DNA of 33,247 nt from Burkholderiales bacterium (GTDB lineage: Bacteria; Pseudomonadota; Gammaproteobacteria; Burkholderiales; Burkholderiaceae_C): positions 1-33,247 of the forward strand of contig JAEMQF010000165.1 of the NCBI GenBank assembly GCA_022758925.1, written 5' to 3'. Positions 16,146 through 26,185 of the stretch are shown here, one piece after another (position 1 is the first letter of the stretch; every line of letters begins with the position of its first letter). A program made the translations under genes and the position numbers. The notes beneath the pieces were generated by a model, which saw only the letters and a list, made by a program, of their open reading frames with translations, did not search any database and had not been told where the DNA came from.

Positions 16146-17116
16146 CGGACGTAATCCGCGACGCCACTGGCCACGTCGGCAAACTCGTGCGTGCAGCCGG
16201 TGGCGCGCAGCCCGGTCAGATCGGCCTGCGTGAAACACTGATACCTGCCGACGAGCGCGGCTGGGAAATCGACGTACTCGAGCAGGCCATCGCCGATCAA
16301 CGCGTCAAGCGGCAGGCGCGTCTGGCCGCGCAGGCCGCGCACAGCGTTGATGGTGGCGAGTGCAATGTCGTTGAACGGCTGGGCGCGACCGGTGCCGAGG
16401 TTGAAGACGCCGCTCTTGTCGGGGTGCTGCAAGAACCACAGGTTGACCGCGACGACATCGTCGACGAACACGAAGTCGCGGGCCTGTGCGCCGGCCGCGT
16501 AGCCGCCGTATTCGCCGAACAGCTTGACCTTGCCGGATTCGATGAACTGGTGGTAATGATGAAACGCGACCGAAGCCATGCGCGCCTTGTGCTGCTCGCG
16601 CGGACCGTAGACGTTGAAGTAGCGCAGGCCGACAACTTGTTGCGCGCAGCCCGGCAACATGCGCCGCACCACGTTGTCGAACAGCAGCTTCGAGTAGCCG
16701 TAGACGTTGAGCGGCTGCTCGAACTGGGGCTGCTCGCGAAACACCGCGCTGCCGCCATAGGTCGCGGCCGACGAAGCATAGATCAGCCTCGTACCCTGCG
16801 CCTGGCAGGCGTCGAGCAGGTTCTTCGAGCAACGGTAGTTGTTTTCCAACATGAACCGTCCGTTGTGCTCCATCGTGTCGGAACATGCTCCCTGGTGCAG
16901 CACGGCGTCGACCCGGCCGAACTCGCCGCGCGCGAAACGTGCGTAGAAATCATCCTTGTCGAAGTAGTCGGCGAACCGGGCTCCGAGCAGATTGCGGTAC
17001 TTGGCACCGTCGGTGAGGTCGTCGACGGCGATCACGTCGTCGACGCCGGCTGCATTCAGCCCGAGCACCAGGTTTGCGCCGATCATTCCGGCGGCGCCGG
17101 TCACGACCACCTTCAT
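16124..17116 (-). CDS. rfaD: ADP-L-glycero-D-manno-heptose 6-epimerase
   Basis: RfaD (HldD) converts ADP-D-glycero-beta-D-manno-heptose to the L-glycero form, the last step in making the heptose of the lipopolysaccharide core. The 330-residue protein is a short-chain dehydrogenase-like epimerase with the NADP-binding loop [11 protein letters not shown] at the N-terminus. Its catalytic Y-x3-K is YGYSK (Tyr139, Lys143), and ASSAATYGG and [10 protein letters not shown] are family motifs. The first bases overlap the rfaE1 stop by 4 bases (ATGA), so the two are translationally coupled. Confidence 0.96.
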   Translation of the reverse strand: MKVVVTGAAGMIGANLVLGLNAAGVDDVIAVDDLTDGAKYRNLLGARFADYFDKDDFYARFARGEFGRVDAVLHQGACSDTMEHNGRFMLENNYRCSKNLLDACQAQGTRLIYASSAATYGGSAVFREQPQFEQPLNVYGYSKLLFDNVVRRMLPGCAQQVVGLRYFNVYGPREQHKARMASVAFHHYHQFIESGKVKLFGEYGGYAAGAQARDFVFVDDVVAVNLWFLQHPDKSGVFNLGTGRAQPFNDIALATINAVRGLRGQTRLPLDALIGDGLLEYVDFPAALVGRYQCFTQADLTGLRATGCTHEFADVASGVADYVRWLAASA

Positions 17117-18048
17117 CCGAACAACTCCTCGTAGCTCACGCTGGCCGTGCCGAACTTGCCGACGACGATGCCGCCGGCGCGGTTTGCCACCGCCAACGCG
17201 TCGCGCGGGCTGGCGCCACAGGCGAGCATCGCGGCCATGGCGGCGATCACGGTGTCGCCGGCGCCGGTCACGTCGAACACTTCGCGTGCTTGCGCAGGCA
17301 CCTGCACGTGGCCGACGGCGTCAAACAGCGACATGCCCTCTTCGGAGCGCGTCAGCAGCAGTGCGCCCAGTTCGAGTTCTTCGCGCAGGCGCTGGGCACG
17401 TTCCAGCAATTGCGCTTCGCTGTTCCACTGACCCACCACTTGCGCGAGTTCAGCGCGGTTCGGCGTGATGACGCTGGCGCCGCGATAGCGGGTGTAGTCG
17501 CTGCCCTTGGGGTCGACGAGCACCGGTTTGCCGGCGTCGCGTGCCTGCGCAATCATCTTTGGAATATGCTCCAGCCCGCCCTTGCCGTAGTCGGAGAACA
17601 GCACGGCGTGGTGCTGACCGAGCACGCGGCCGTAGTCGGCGAGCATGGCGCTGAGCACCTCATGGTCGGGCTGGTTCTCGAAGTCCACTCGAATCAGCTG
17701 TTGGGCGCGGCCGATGACGCGCAGCTTGACGATGGTGTAGAGCTGCGGGTCATGGCCCAGCAGCGCCGTGACGCCGTGCCTTTCGAGCAGGCTGCGCAGT
17801 TTGCGCGCAGGCTCGTCTTCGCCGACCACGGTCAGCAGGGTTGCCTGCGTGCCCAGGGTCTTGACGTTCAGCGCCACGTTCGCCGCGCCGCCGAGCCGCT
17901 CTTCTTCGCGGTTCACACGCACCACGGGCACTGGGGCCTCGGGTGAAATGCGGTCGACGGCGCCGAACCAGTAGCGATCGAGCATGGCGTCGCCCACCAC
18001 GAGCACCTGGGTCGCAGCCATTTGTTCCCGACTCGGCCGCAAGCCCAT
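17113..18048 (-). CDS. rfaE1: D-glycero-beta-D-manno-heptose-7-phosphate kinase (kinase domain only)
   Basis: This enzyme phosphorylates D-glycero-D-manno-heptose 7-phosphate at C1, supplying the precursor for ADP-heptose. The 311-residue protein has the PfkB/ribokinase fold: [11 protein letters not shown] near the N-terminus, and the anion-hole motif [12 protein letters not shown] near the C-terminus. It ends after the kinase domain, so the nucleotidyltransferase half found fused in E. coli HldE must be encoded elsewhere. ATG 18048 is preferred over 18051 because AAGGA then has a 6-base spacing. The open frame extends upstream through a repeat element, which is not counted as coding. Confidence 0.95.
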   Translation of the reverse strand: MGLRPSREQMAATQVLVVGDAMLDRYWFGAVDRISPEAPVPVVRVNREEERLGGAANVALNVKTLGTQATLLTVVGEDEPARKLRSLLERHGVTALLGHDPQLYTIVKLRVIGRAQQLIRVDFENQPDHEVLSAMLADYGRVLGQHHAVLFSDYGKGGLEHIPKMIAQARDAGKPVLVDPKGSDYTRYRGASVITPNRAELAQVVGQWNSEAQLLERAQRLREELELGALLLTRSEEGMSLFDAVGHVQVPAQAREVFDVTGAGDTVIAAMAAMLACGASPRDALAVANRAGGIVVGKFGTASVSYEELFG

Positions 18049-18106
18049 CATCGATCCTTCGCCGCGCCGGTGCCCTGCGCTCGACGCGGGGCCTGGGTCC
18101 TGCGCC

Positions 18107-18134
18107 GGATCCCGGCGTTCACCGGGATGACGTC
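18107..18134. repeat. REP-like palindrome between lapB and rfaE1
   Basis: ATCCCGG-6 bases-CCGGGAT sits inside GGATCC...GATGACGTC, a pattern common in dispersed proteobacterial intergenic palindromes. It occupies the 151-bp gap between the lapB stop and the rfaE1 start, about 60 bases upstream of the latter. Confidence 0.55.
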
Positions 18135-18199
18135 TTCGGCCGTCTCCCTGGCGCATGGCAGGGGCCGGCGTCGGCATGTCGGGCGAAGCTGCGAGCTGA

Positions 18200-19351
18200 T
18201 CATTGATCTTCCAATCGATGTGGCGGATAGGTATCCCAACTCAGACAGCCCGGGCACTGCCAGAAATAGTGCTGAGCTTCAAAACCGCAGGCAGCGCAGC
18301 GGTAGCGCTGCAGCGGCTTGGCCGCACGTGCCATGGCATCACGCAAGCTTGCCAGCGCTGCACCATTCAAGGGCTCAGTCTCGCTCAGCATCAGCAGATT
18401 CTGGGCTGCGGTGAGCGTGGGGTGCTCGTGCATGTGCGCGAGCAGACGATCGCGCTGGTGCGCCGGGTCGGCGTCGAGCAAGGCGATGGCGGCCAGCAGG
18501 TCGACGGATGGGGCGCGCGCATAAAGCACGCGCAAATGTTCGAGCGCGGCTGGCGCGCAGTTCATGGTCAACGCGGCCCGGGCGTAGTCGCGCGCCACCA
18601 GGCTGAACGGGCGTGGGTCGATGCTGAGCAACTTGCCCCACTCGGCCAGCGCCAGCGCCGGATCGCCTCGACTGAATGCACGCTGCCCGGCCAGCACGAG
18701 CGGGCGCGGCGCCTGAGGCGCGGCGTCACGCGCGCTGGCCACGGCGGCATCGGCCTGCGCCGTGGCCTGGCGCGCGTCTGCCTCGACGGCGAGCTCACAC
18801 CAGTAGTGCGAGATACGCGATGCGAACGATGCCGCGCCCACGGTTTCCAGTTGCCGGGCGGTCGCGATTGCGGCGTGCCAATCGCGCCCGCGTTCGTGCA
18901 GCGTCATCAACGCCAGGCGTGCTTCGGTGTCGAAAGCGGTCTCGTGCAGCATGCCGTAGGCTTGTTCGGCGCGGTCGAACAGTCCCGCCTTCAGGAAATC
19001 TTGCGCGAGCGCGTATTGAGCGCGGTCGCGTTCGGCTTTCGGCAAATCGGCACGTTGCAGCAAGTGCTGGTGCAGGCGAACCGCGCGTTCATACTCGCCG
19101 CGGCGCCGGAACAGGCTGCCCAGCGCGAAATGCAGATCCGAGGTGTCAGGGTCCTGCTGCACGGCTTCGATGAAAGCGTCGATCGCCTTGTCGTACTGCT
19201 CGTTGAGCAACAGGTTCAGGCCCTTGTAGTAGGCGCGGGGCGAATCGCGCTGCTCGCGGCGCCATTGGCGCATGTCCAGGCGTGACGCGAGCCAGCCGAT
19301 CGCAAAGACCAATGGCAAGCCGAGCAACAGCCACTGAACGTCAAAGTCCAT
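18200..19351 (-). CDS. lapB: Lipopolysaccharide assembly protein LapB (TPR, rubredoxin-type zinc)
   Basis: LapB (YciM) is an inner-membrane protein that promotes FtsH-dependent turnover of LpxC and so balances lipopolysaccharide synthesis. The 383-residue product has an N-terminal membrane anchor (about 4-23), a cytoplasmic run of TPR helices (for example YYKGLNLLLNEQYDKAIDAF), and a C-terminal rubredoxin-type metal site with Cys352, Cys355, Cys366 and Cys369 (CAAC and CPGC). ATG 19351 matches the family start; no ribosome binding site is obvious. It overlaps the lapA stop by 11 bases. Confidence 0.95.
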   Translation of the reverse strand: MDFDVQWLLLGLPLVFAIGWLASRLDMRQWRREQRDSPRAYYKGLNLLLNEQYDKAIDAFIEAVQQDPDTSDLHFALGSLFRRRGEYERAVRLHQHLLQRADLPKAERDRAQYALAQDFLKAGLFDRAEQAYGMLHETAFDTEARLALMTLHERGRDWHAAIATARQLETVGAASFASRISHYWCELAVEADARQATAQADAAVASARDAAPQAPRPLVLAGQRAFSRGDPALALAEWGKLLSIDPRPFSLVARDYARAALTMNCAPAALEHLRVLYARAPSVDLLAAIALLDADPAHQRDRLLAHMHEHPTLTAAQNLLMLSETEPLNGAALASLRDAMARAAKPLQRYRCAACGFEAQHYFWQCPGCLSWDTYPPHRLEDQ

Positions 19352-19652
19352 CGCGAGGCGCAGGCATGGAAGCGCTGTTGGGCAGGCTGGGTTCGAGGTC
19401 CTGCGGCGCGAGAACTGACGTCCGTGCCGCGCCGCGCCGCGCGCGCGCGCGGTGGCGCCACCAGCTCGGCAACATCGCCAGCGCGCCGCAGGCGCAGCCC
19501 AGCGCCAGCGCGCCCAGGACCAGCAGCACCATCGGGCCCTGCCACTGAACGCCGAAGAAGGCGTGCAGCGTGACCTCATGCAGGTTGTTCAACGCAAACG
19601 CGAACAACGCGAAAAACGCGACGGCGCGCACCAGCCAAACCAGGATTCGCAT
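19341..19652 (-). CDS. lapA: Lipopolysaccharide assembly protein A domain protein (LapA)
   Basis: This small inner-membrane protein of 103 residues has two hydrophobic segments (about 4-22 and 39-62) and the family element NNLHEVTLHAFFGVQW between them (DUF1049). LapA partners LapB in lipopolysaccharide assembly. The C-terminal 40 residues are basic and likely cytoplasmic. It lies 26 bases after ihfB and overlaps the start of lapB, as expected of one operon. Confidence 0.92.
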   Translation of the reverse strand: MRILVWLVRAVAFFALFAFALNNLHEVTLHAFFGVQWQGPMVLLVLGALALGCACGALAMLPSWWRHRARARRGAARTSVLAPQDLEPSLPNSASMPAPRDGL

Positions 19653-19678
19653 CGGTTTGCGGTGACCGTGTACCGGCC

Positions 19679-20038
19679 CTAGTCCCGCGCGGCGGCGCCG
19701 GAGCTGCGCTTGTTGCCCGGCGCAGCGGGCGTGCTCTGAGCCGCGCCGGCGCCGACGCCGCGATCGTCAACACCTTCGCGCAGGGCTTTGCCGGGTTTGA
19801 AATGCGGCGCAAGCTTTTCCGGAATCACGACCTGTTCGCCCGAACGCGGGTTGCGCCCCACGCGCGGCGGGCGGCGATTCACCGTAAAGCTGCCGAAGCC
19901 ACGGATCTCGACGCGGTGCCCGCGGGCAAGGCCATCGGAAATCGCGTCGAGGATCGTCTTCACCGCGAACTCGGTGTCACGGTGAGTGAGCTGGCTGAAT
20001 CGCTCAGCCAGTTCGGTCACGAGATCGGAACGCGTCAT
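19679..20038 (-). CDS. ihfB: Integration host factor beta subunit
   Basis: IHF is a heterodimer that binds and sharply bends DNA. The 119-residue protein begins [10 protein letters not shown] and carries the DNA-binding beta-arm motif [22 protein letters not shown], followed by the [11 protein letters not shown] strand. The first 95 residues cover the whole HU/IHF fold. About 24 extra residues rich in Ala, Gly and Arg follow at the C-terminus, longer than the 94-residue E. coli protein. It lies 40 bases after rpsA, a common arrangement. The alpha subunit is not in the window. Confidence 0.96.
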   Translation of the reverse strand: MTRSDLVTELAERFSQLTHRDTEFAVKTILDAISDGLARGHRVEIRGFGSFTVNRRPPRVGRNPRSGEQVVIPEKLAPHFKPGKALREGVDDRGVGAGAAQSTPAAPGNKRSSGAAARD

Positions 20039-20078
20039 CGGCGCCGCAGCCCTGACAAGCCAGAAGACTCAGGCCCGC

Positions 20079-21800
20079 TCAGGAAGTGCCGTCTTGCTTG
20101 TCGAGCTTGGCGCGCAGCAATGCGCCCAGGCTCGTCGTTCCTGCGTTCTCGCGTTCGGCGCTGGCCGTCAGGCGTTGCATCGCCTCCTGGTTGTCGGCGT
20201 TGTCCTTGGCTTTGATCGAGAGTTGGATCGAGCGCGTCTTGCGGTCGACGTTGATGATCAGCGCCGACACTTCGTCGCCCTCTTTCAGCATGTTGCGGGC
20301 GTCTTCGACGCGGTCGCGGCTGATTTCAGAGGCGCGAAGGTAGCCCGTGACATCGGCGGTGAGCTGGATCTCGGCACCGCGCGCGTCCACCGTCTTGACC
20401 TTGCCGCTGACCGTCTGTCCCTTGTCGTTGACCGAGGTGTAGCTCGTGAACGGGTCGGAGTCGAGCTGCTTGATGCCGAGCGAAATGCGTTCGCGCTCGA
20501 CGTCCACAGCGAGCACGATCGCCTCGACCTCCTGGCCCTTCTTGTAATTGCGCACCGCGGCTTCACCGGGCTCGTTCCACGATAAATCGGACAGGTGCAC
20601 GAGACCGTCAATGCCGGCGGCCAAGCCAACGAAGACACCGAAGTCGGTGATCGACTTGACGGGCCCCTTGACGCGGTCGCCGCGCTGGACCGTGGCGGAA
20701 AACTCTTGCCACGGATTCGCCTTGCACTGCTTCATGCCCAGGGAGATTCGGCGCTTGTCTTCGTCGATCTCGAGCACCATGACTTCGACCTCGTCGCCAA
20801 GCGCCACGATCTTGCTCGGCGCGACGTTCTTGTTCGTCCAGTCCATCTCCGACACGTGCACCAGGCCTTCGATGCCCGGTTCGATCTCGACGAACGCGCC
20901 GTAGTCGGCGATATTCGTGATCTTGCCGAACAGACGCGTGCTGTTCGGGTAGCGCCGCGACACGCCGTGCCACGGGTCGTCGCCGAGTTGTTTGATGCCG
21001 AGCGAGACGCGGTTCTTCTCAGCGTCGAACTTGAGAACCTTGGCTTGCAATTCCTGGCCCACCTGCACCACTTCGCTCGGATGCCGGACACGGCGCCAGG
21101 CCATGTCGGTGATGTGCAGCAAGCCGTCGATGCCACCCAGGTCGACGAACGCGCCGTACTCGGTGATGTTCTTCACCACGCCGTTGACGATGGCGCCTTC
21201 GTGCAATGTACTGAGCAACTTGGAGCGCTCCTCGCCCATCGACGCTTCGACGACGGCGCGGCGCGACAACACGACATTGTTGCGCTTGCGGTCGAGCTTG
21301 ATGACCTTGAACTCCATCGTCTTGCCCTCGAACGGGCTCATGTCTTTCACCGGTCGTGTGTCGAGCAGCGAGCCGGGCAGGAAGGCCCGGATGCCGTTCA
21401 CGAGGACGGTGAGGCCACCCTTGACCTTGCCGTTCACGGTACCGGTGACGAACTCGCCGGAGTCGAGCGAGTTCTCGAGCGACAGCCACGACGCGAGGCG
21501 TTTCGCCTTGTCGCGCGACAGGATGGTGTCGCCGTAACCGTTTTCCACCGCGTCGATGGCCACCGAGACGAAGTCGCCGACCTGGACTTCGAGTTCGCCG
21601 TGGTCGTTCTTGAATTCTTCGATCGGAACATAGGCCTCGCTCTTGAGGCCGGCGTTGACCACCACGAAACTGTGTTCGACGCGCACCACCTCGGCGGTGA
21701 TGACTTCGCCCGTGCGCATCTCGGCGCGTTTGAGCGATTCTTCGAACATGGCGGCGAACGAATCGACGCCTGCGGAGGTGGCAACTTGGGTTTGCGACAT
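20079..21800 (-). CDS. rpsA: 30S ribosomal protein S1
   Basis: S1 brings mRNA to the 30S subunit. The 573-residue protein has six S1 (OB-fold) repeats. The later ones show the classic pattern [21 protein letters not shown], then [22 protein letters not shown], then [22 protein letters not shown]. The first two, more divergent, bind the ribosome. ATG 21800 is chosen because GGAAA lies 6 bases upstream and MSQTQVATS fits; an open frame continues 31 codons further up. Length compares with 557 in E. coli. The 166-bp upstream gap probably holds its own promoter, and a hairpin in it may serve autoregulation. Confidence 0.98.
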   Translation of the reverse strand: MSQTQVATSAGVDSFAAMFEESLKRAEMRTGEVITAEVVRVEHSFVVVNAGLKSEAYVPIEEFKNDHGELEVQVGDFVSVAIDAVENGYGDTILSRDKAKRLASWLSLENSLDSGEFVTGTVNGKVKGGLTVLVNGIRAFLPGSLLDTRPVKDMSPFEGKTMEFKVIKLDRKRNNVVLSRRAVVEASMGEERSKLLSTLHEGAIVNGVVKNITEYGAFVDLGGIDGLLHITDMAWRRVRHPSEVVQVGQELQAKVLKFDAEKNRVSLGIKQLGDDPWHGVSRRYPNSTRLFGKITNIADYGAFVEIEPGIEGLVHVSEMDWTNKNVAPSKIVALGDEVEVMVLEIDEDKRRISLGMKQCKANPWQEFSATVQRGDRVKGPVKSITDFGVFVGLAAGIDGLVHLSDLSWNEPGEAAVRNYKKGQEVEAIVLAVDVERERISLGIKQLDSDPFTSYTSVNDKGQTVSGKVKTVDARGAEIQLTADVTGYLRASEISRDRVEDARNMLKEGDEVSALIINVDRKTRSIQLSIKAKDNADNQEAMQRLTASAERENAGTTSLGALLRAKLDKQDGTS

Positions 21801-21813
21801 TGAGGTTTCCGGT

Positions 21814-21828
21814 GCAGCCAGCGGCTGC
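21814..21828 (-). promoter_or_regulatory. Hairpin in the rpsA leader next to the ribosome binding site
   Basis: GCAGCC-3 bases-GGCTGC ends about 2 bases before the GGAAA ribosome binding site of rpsA. S1 is known to repress its own mRNA through leader structure in E. coli, so a role in autoregulation is plausible but inferred. Confidence 0.35.
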
Positions 21829-21966
21829 GGGTTGGGTTGAAAAACCGAACGTTCCAGCGTGCTGAGGCACAGGAGGGAGAACGTCGGAGCCATGCAAAAA
21901 ATCGGGCAACAAGACCGGTGGGGGCCTGGTCACCCGGGCCCGTCGACGCTGCCTGCTTGCGCCGGC

Positions 21967-24018
21967 TCAGCCGAAGGGCCTGCGCTGTTGCCAGGCACTC
22001 AACACCGCGTCCACCGAGGCTTGGACAGACAGTGCAGAGTTGTCGAGCAACACCGCATCCTGGGCCGGCTTCAAAGGCGAGACGGGACGCGACTGGTCGC
22101 GCTCGTCTCGTGCTTCGAGTTCGGCCCGAAGGCCGTCGATGTTAGCCGAAATGCCCTTCAATATCAATTGCTTGTGGCGGCGCTCGGCGCGCGTTGCGGC
22201 GCTCGCAGTCAAGAACACTTTGAGGTCTGCGCCGGGGAAGATGACGGTGCCCATGTCGCGGCCGTCGGCCACCAGCCCAGGCACGCGGCGGTGCTTGAGC
22301 TGGAACTGGCGCAAGGCGGCGCGCACCTTGGGCCAGGCGGAAATTTTCGAAGCAAGTGCTCCCACCTCCTCGAAGCGCAGCATTTCCGTCACGTCTTCGC
22401 CACCAAGGCGTGTCTGTCCAGGCAGGCACTGCAAGTCGAGATTCGCGGCGACAGTGGCCAGGCCGGCTTCGTCGTCGGCCGCGACGCCGGCGCGCATCGC
22501 ACTCAATGCGGTCGCCCGATACGCCGCACCGGAGTCGAGAAAGTGATAACCGAGTTGCTGCGCCACTGCGCTGGCCAGCGTCCCCTTGCCCGACGCCGTG
22601 GGCCCGTCGACGGTGATGACCGGAATATCCGCCTCGTCAGCGTGAACCACGCTGAACAGCGTCTCGAAATAGTCCGGGAAGGTCTTGGCCACGCACTGCG
22701 GATCGAGGATGCGCACCGGTATCGGCATCACCGAGCGGGACCCACCCAGGGCGAGCGGGTTGCAGGCGGCGAGCGAAAGGCACATCGCGATGCGGTGGTC
22801 GTCGTAGGTTTGAATCGCTGCGGCCTGCCAAGTCCGAGGCGGCGTGATTTCGATGAAGTCGGCTCCTGCGCGAACCGATGCGCCGAGATTGCGCAACTGG
22901 GTCGCCATCGCCGCGATGCGGTCGCTTTCCTTGACCCGCCAACTCGCGATGTGGGTCAAACGCGTCGTGCCGCGCGCGAACAACGCCATCACCGCCAGCG
23001 TCATCGCGGCGTCGGGAATGTGATTGCAGTCGAGATCGATGGCCCGCAGCGGAAACGTGCCACGCCGCACTTCCAGCTCCGACGCGCCGCAGGTGACCTC
23101 GGCGCCCATGGCCCGCGCCGCGTCGACAAAGGCGATGTCGCCCTGGATCGAATCCTTGCCCACGCCGACGATGCGCAATGGCGCGTCGCCTGCGGCAATC
23201 GCGCCCAGGGCAATGAAATACGATGCTGACGAGGCGTCGCCCTCGACATGAATCTCCCCCGGCGAGCGGTACACACTTCGCGCCGGAATGACGAAACGGC
23301 GCCACGCGTCGACTTCCACCACGATGCCGAAGCGAGCCAGCAGGTTCAGCGTGATTTCGACATAGGGCCGGGAGATCAAATCGCCGTCGACTTCGATCGT
23401 GATCGGCTGTGCGCTGCTCGCCAAAGGCAACGCAAGCAGCAAGGCACTGAGAAACTGGCTCGAAACATCGCCGCGCACGCGGATCGGCGCGTGGATGCGA
23501 AGCTGCGTGTCGGCGCCGCCGGTTCGATGATCTGCCGCCGCACCGCTCACGCGCAGCGGCGGGTAGCCTACCTCGCCCAGCCACTCGACGTTGCAGCCGA
23601 GCTGGCGCAAGGCGGCAACCAGGTCGCCGATCGGCCGCTCGTGCATGCGCGGCAAGCCGCTGAGTTCAAAGCGCCCGCCTTGGCTCGCCGCCATCACGGC
23701 CAGCGCTGCGCACAGAGGGCGCATCGCGGTGCCGGCGTTGCCCAGGAAGAGTGAAGCAACGCTCCGGCCCAGGCGTCCGCCCAGGCCATGGATGGTGAGG
23801 CTTGCGTCGCCGGCATCGATCTTGCAGCCCAGTTGCCTCAGTGCGGCCAGCATGACCCGCGTGTCTTCGGAGTCAAGGGCGTCGTGGATGCGCGTTGCGC
23901 CTTCACACAAGCCGGCAAGCAGGAGCACCCGATTCGAGATACTTTTCGAGCCCGGCAGATGCACCACGCCGTGAGCCGAGCGCAGCGGGGGAATGTCGAT
24001 AAACGGAATGGAGAACAT
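21967..24018 (-). CDS. aroA-cmk: Fused 3-phosphoshikimate 1-carboxyvinyltransferase / cytidylate kinase
   Basis: A single uninterrupted frame of 683 codons joins two enzymes. Residues 1 to about 455 are EPSP synthase (AroA, shikimate pathway): [41 protein letters not shown] and YDDHRIAM are all intact. From about residue 464 the cytidylate kinase (Cmk, CMP/dCMP phosphorylation) begins with the P-loop [10 protein letters not shown] and continues through DSGAAYRA and [13 protein letters not shown] to the C-terminus. In many relatives these are adjacent separate genes. ATG 24018 fits the AroA N-terminus; no ribosome binding site is evident. It follows tyrA after 34 bases. Confidence 0.96.
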   Translation of the reverse strand: MFSIPFIDIPPLRSAHGVVHLPGSKSISNRVLLLAGLCEGATRIHDALDSEDTRVMLAALRQLGCKIDAGDASLTIHGLGGRLGRSVASLFLGNAGTAMRPLCAALAVMAASQGGRFELSGLPRMHERPIGDLVAALRQLGCNVEWLGEVGYPPLRVSGAAADHRTGGADTQLRIHAPIRVRGDVSSQFLSALLLALPLASSAQPITIEVDGDLISRPYVEITLNLLARFGIVVEVDAWRRFVIPARSVYRSPGEIHVEGDASSASYFIALGAIAAGDAPLRIVGVGKDSIQGDIAFVDAARAMGAEVTCGASELEVRRGTFPLRAIDLDCNHIPDAAMTLAVMALFARGTTRLTHIASWRVKESDRIAAMATQLRNLGASVRAGADFIEITPPRTWQAAAIQTYDDHRIAMCLSLAACNPLALGGSRSVMPIPVRILDPQCVAKTFPDYFETLFSVVHADEADIPVITVDGPTASGKGTLASAVAQQLGYHFLDSGAAYRATALSAMRAGVAADDEAGLATVAANLDLQCLPGQTRLGGEDVTEMLRFEEVGALASKISAWPKVRAALRQFQLKHRRVPGLVADGRDMGTVIFPGADLKVFLTASAATRAERRHKQLILKGISANIDGLRAELEARDERDQSRPVSPLKPAQDAVLLDNSALSVQASVDAVLSAWQQRRPFG

Positions 24019-24052
24019 GCGCGGGCGCGGGAATCGGCGCCGATGAAGAGAT

Positions 24053-24937
24053 TCAGCGAGTGGAGCCGGAGGGGTTGCCGCCCATGTGCCAACCCGCACG
24101 TGCCTGCGAGGCCCTTCGAATCTGCTCCTTGAGGGCCTCGGCATCGCTGCTTCTGAGCGCTTCCTCCAGCCCCTGGAGCTCGCGCCGGAAGCGTTCGGAT
24201 TGCTTGAGGACCTCTTCGCGGTTGGACATCAACACGTCGCGCCACACCATCGGGTCGCTCGCCGCGATTCGGGTGAAGTCGCGAAACCCTGGGCCGGCCA
24301 ACGACAAGTAGTCGGGCCCGGCTTGCTGGCCCGCGACTGAATTGAAATAGGCGAACGCCAACACATGCGGCAAATGGCTCACTGCGGCGAACGCGGCGTC
24401 GTGGTCTTCCGGCGTCATGCGCTGCACTTGAGAGCCGATCGCGGCCCAGACATCGATGGCCTTCTGCAGCAGATCGGGCGAAGTGCTCGGCAGCGGCGTG
24501 AGAATTACCTGCCTTCCGTTGTAGAGCGCGGCGTCGGCGTTGCCGACACCTGCTGCTTCCTTGCCGGCAACGGGGTGCGCTGGAACGAACGAGCTGACAC
24601 GTTCCTTGAGCGCACGCTGCGCAGCTTCGACGACGTCGCGTTTCGTCGAGCCGACGTCCATGAACAGCACACCCGGCTCGACCAGATCGCGGATCGCCCG
24701 AAACGTCGCCTCCGTGGCTGCCACTGGAACTGCGATCAAGACGATGTCGGAGCCCGACACGGCGAGCAGCGCCGATTCGGCGACGATGTCGATGACGCCG
24801 AGCTTTCTTGCCTTTTCCGTGGTGCTGGGAGACTTGCTGTAGCCGACCACCCGATGCACCAGGCCGGCACGCTTCAGCGCGAGCGCGAACGAGCCACCCA
24901 TCAGGCCGCATCCGATGACACCGAGTTGATTGAACAT
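24053..24937 (-). CDS. tyrA: Prephenate dehydrogenase
   Basis: TyrA oxidatively decarboxylates prephenate (or arogenate) on the way to tyrosine. The 294-residue protein starts with a Rossmann NAD(P) loop, [20 protein letters not shown]. Family motifs are [15 protein letters not shown] and the catalytic-region SHLPH, followed by the helical dimerisation domain ([15 protein letters not shown]). There is no fused chorismate mutase or ACT domain. It lies 27 bases after pheA and 34 before aroA-cmk, forming an aromatic amino acid operon. Confidence 0.95.
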   Translation of the reverse strand: MFNQLGVIGCGLMGGSFALALKRAGLVHRVVGYSKSPSTTEKARKLGVIDIVAESALLAVSGSDIVLIAVPVAATEATFRAIRDLVEPGVLFMDVGSTKRDVVEAAQRALKERVSSFVPAHPVAGKEAAGVGNADAALYNGRQVILTPLPSTSPDLLQKAIDVWAAIGSQVQRMTPEDHDAAFAAVSHLPHVLAFAYFNSVAGQQAGPDYLSLAGPGFRDFTRIAASDPMVWRDVLMSNREEVLKQSERFRRELQGLEEALRSSDAEALKEQIRRASQARAGWHMGGNPSGSTR

Positions 24938-24964
24938 GAGCGCGCCCGATTCAACGTCAGTCAG

Positions 24965-26107
24965 TCAGTGGCTGTCGATCGGGTACGCGCCCAGCAGCTT
25001 GAAGAAGGCGCAGGCGTCGCGCAGTTCGTGCAGCGCTGCGGCCACCGTGGGCTGCTCGGGGTGGCCCTGGATATCGATGTAGAAGTAGTACTCCCACTGG
25101 CCGGAGCGCGCCGGGCGCGACTCGAAGCGGCTCATCGACACGCCGTGGCGCTTCAGCGGCACCAGCATGTCGTGCACCGCTCCCGGGCGATTTGTGACCG
25201 AGACCACCAGGCTCGTGCAGTCGTTGCCCGAGGCCTGCGGCTGTGGCTGCCGATCCGGGTGCGCAAGGATCGCAAAGCGCGTGCGATTTTGCGCCTCATC
25301 CTGGATCGCCGGGGCCACGACGTGCAGTCCAAATTGATCCGCGGCGCGAGTGCTGGCGATTGCCGCGAGGTTCGGGTCCTGGCCCGCCATGCGCGCCGCT
25401 TCAGCGTTGCTCGCCGCGGGCCGCCGCTCGACCTGCGGCAGGTGGTTCGCGAGCCAGGCGTGGCATTGGGCCAACGCCTGCGGATGCGCGCATACCGCTT
25501 CAATGGCGTGCAGCGAATCGTGTTTTCGCAGCAGGTTGTGGCGCACCAGCAAACTCGTCTCGCCGATGATGAACAGCGGTGTCGTGAGAAACAGGTCGAG
25601 AGAGCGCGTGACCACGCCTTCGGTTGAGTTCTCCACCGGCACGACAGCGAAATCGGCGGCACCGGTGACGGTGCAATGCAGCACTTCGTCGAAGTTGGCG
25701 CAAGGCAGTTTGACAATCGCCGAGCCGAAGAATGCGAGCGAGGCCTCTTCGCTGAAGGTTCCCGCCGGCCCTAGAAACGCCACACGCGTCGGTGTTTCCA
25801 GGGCGCGGCACGCCGACATGATTTCGCGCCAGATCGGCGCCACGCTCTCAGTGCGCAAGGGCCCGCCGTTGGCACTGCGCAGCGTCGCGATCACCTGGGC
25901 TTCGCGCTCGGGGCGAAACGCAACTGTTCCTTGCCCCCGTTTGACCTCGCCGATCTGCACCGCGACCCGCGCGCGCTCGTTCAGCAGACCCAGCAAGCGG
26001 GCGTCGATCGTGTCGATTTGCGCGCGCAATGCCGTCACATCGGCAACCGCAGGCTCAGGTGGCGCGGCGGCGGGCACGACAAAGGGCGTGTTCGAAAGGT
26101 CAGCCAT
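24965..26107 (-). CDS. pheA: Bifunctional chorismate mutase / prephenate dehydratase (P-protein)
   Basis: PheA converts chorismate to prephenate and then to phenylpyruvate for phenylalanine. The 380-residue protein has an AroQ chorismate mutase domain (about 23-105; LRAQIDTIDARLLGLLNERA), a prephenate dehydratase domain (about 108-285; LGPAGTFSEEA, catalytic TRF at 276-278) and a C-terminal ACT domain with the phenylalanine-binding ESRP (329-332). ATG 26107 is the best start, as the upstream frame reads unlike the family. It follows gyrA after 78 bases; serC, often between them in relatives, is absent. Confidence 0.96.
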   Translation of the reverse strand: MADLSNTPFVVPAAAPPEPAVADVTALRAQIDTIDARLLGLLNERARVAVQIGEVKRGQGTVAFRPEREAQVIATLRSANGGPLRTESVAPIWREIMSACRALETPTRVAFLGPAGTFSEEASLAFFGSAIVKLPCANFDEVLHCTVTGAADFAVVPVENSTEGVVTRSLDLFLTTPLFIIGETSLLVRHNLLRKHDSLHAIEAVCAHPQALAQCHAWLANHLPQVERRPAASNAEAARMAGQDPNLAAIASTRAADQFGLHVVAPAIQDEAQNRTRFAILAHPDRQPQPQASGNDCTSLVVSVTNRPGAVHDMLVPLKRHGVSMSRFESRPARSGQWEYYFYIDIQGHPEQPTVAAALHELRDACAFFKLLGAYPIDSH

Positions 26108-26185
26108 GGCGGAGCAGAATTCTCGCATGCGCTGTCGCTGGGCCTGCGGCGTGCACGCTCGCACCGGGCGCGGCGATGCAGCGCC

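Noticed and set aside
18049-18177. N-terminal extension of the rfaE1 frame
   Set aside because: It runs through a REP-like palindrome and has no kinase similarity; AAGGA before ATG 18048 marks the real start.
20595-23229. Long open frames on the plus strand across rpsA and aroA-cmk (402 and 456 codons)
   Set aside because: They are mirror frames of strongly coding sequence and show no domain signature or ribosome binding site.
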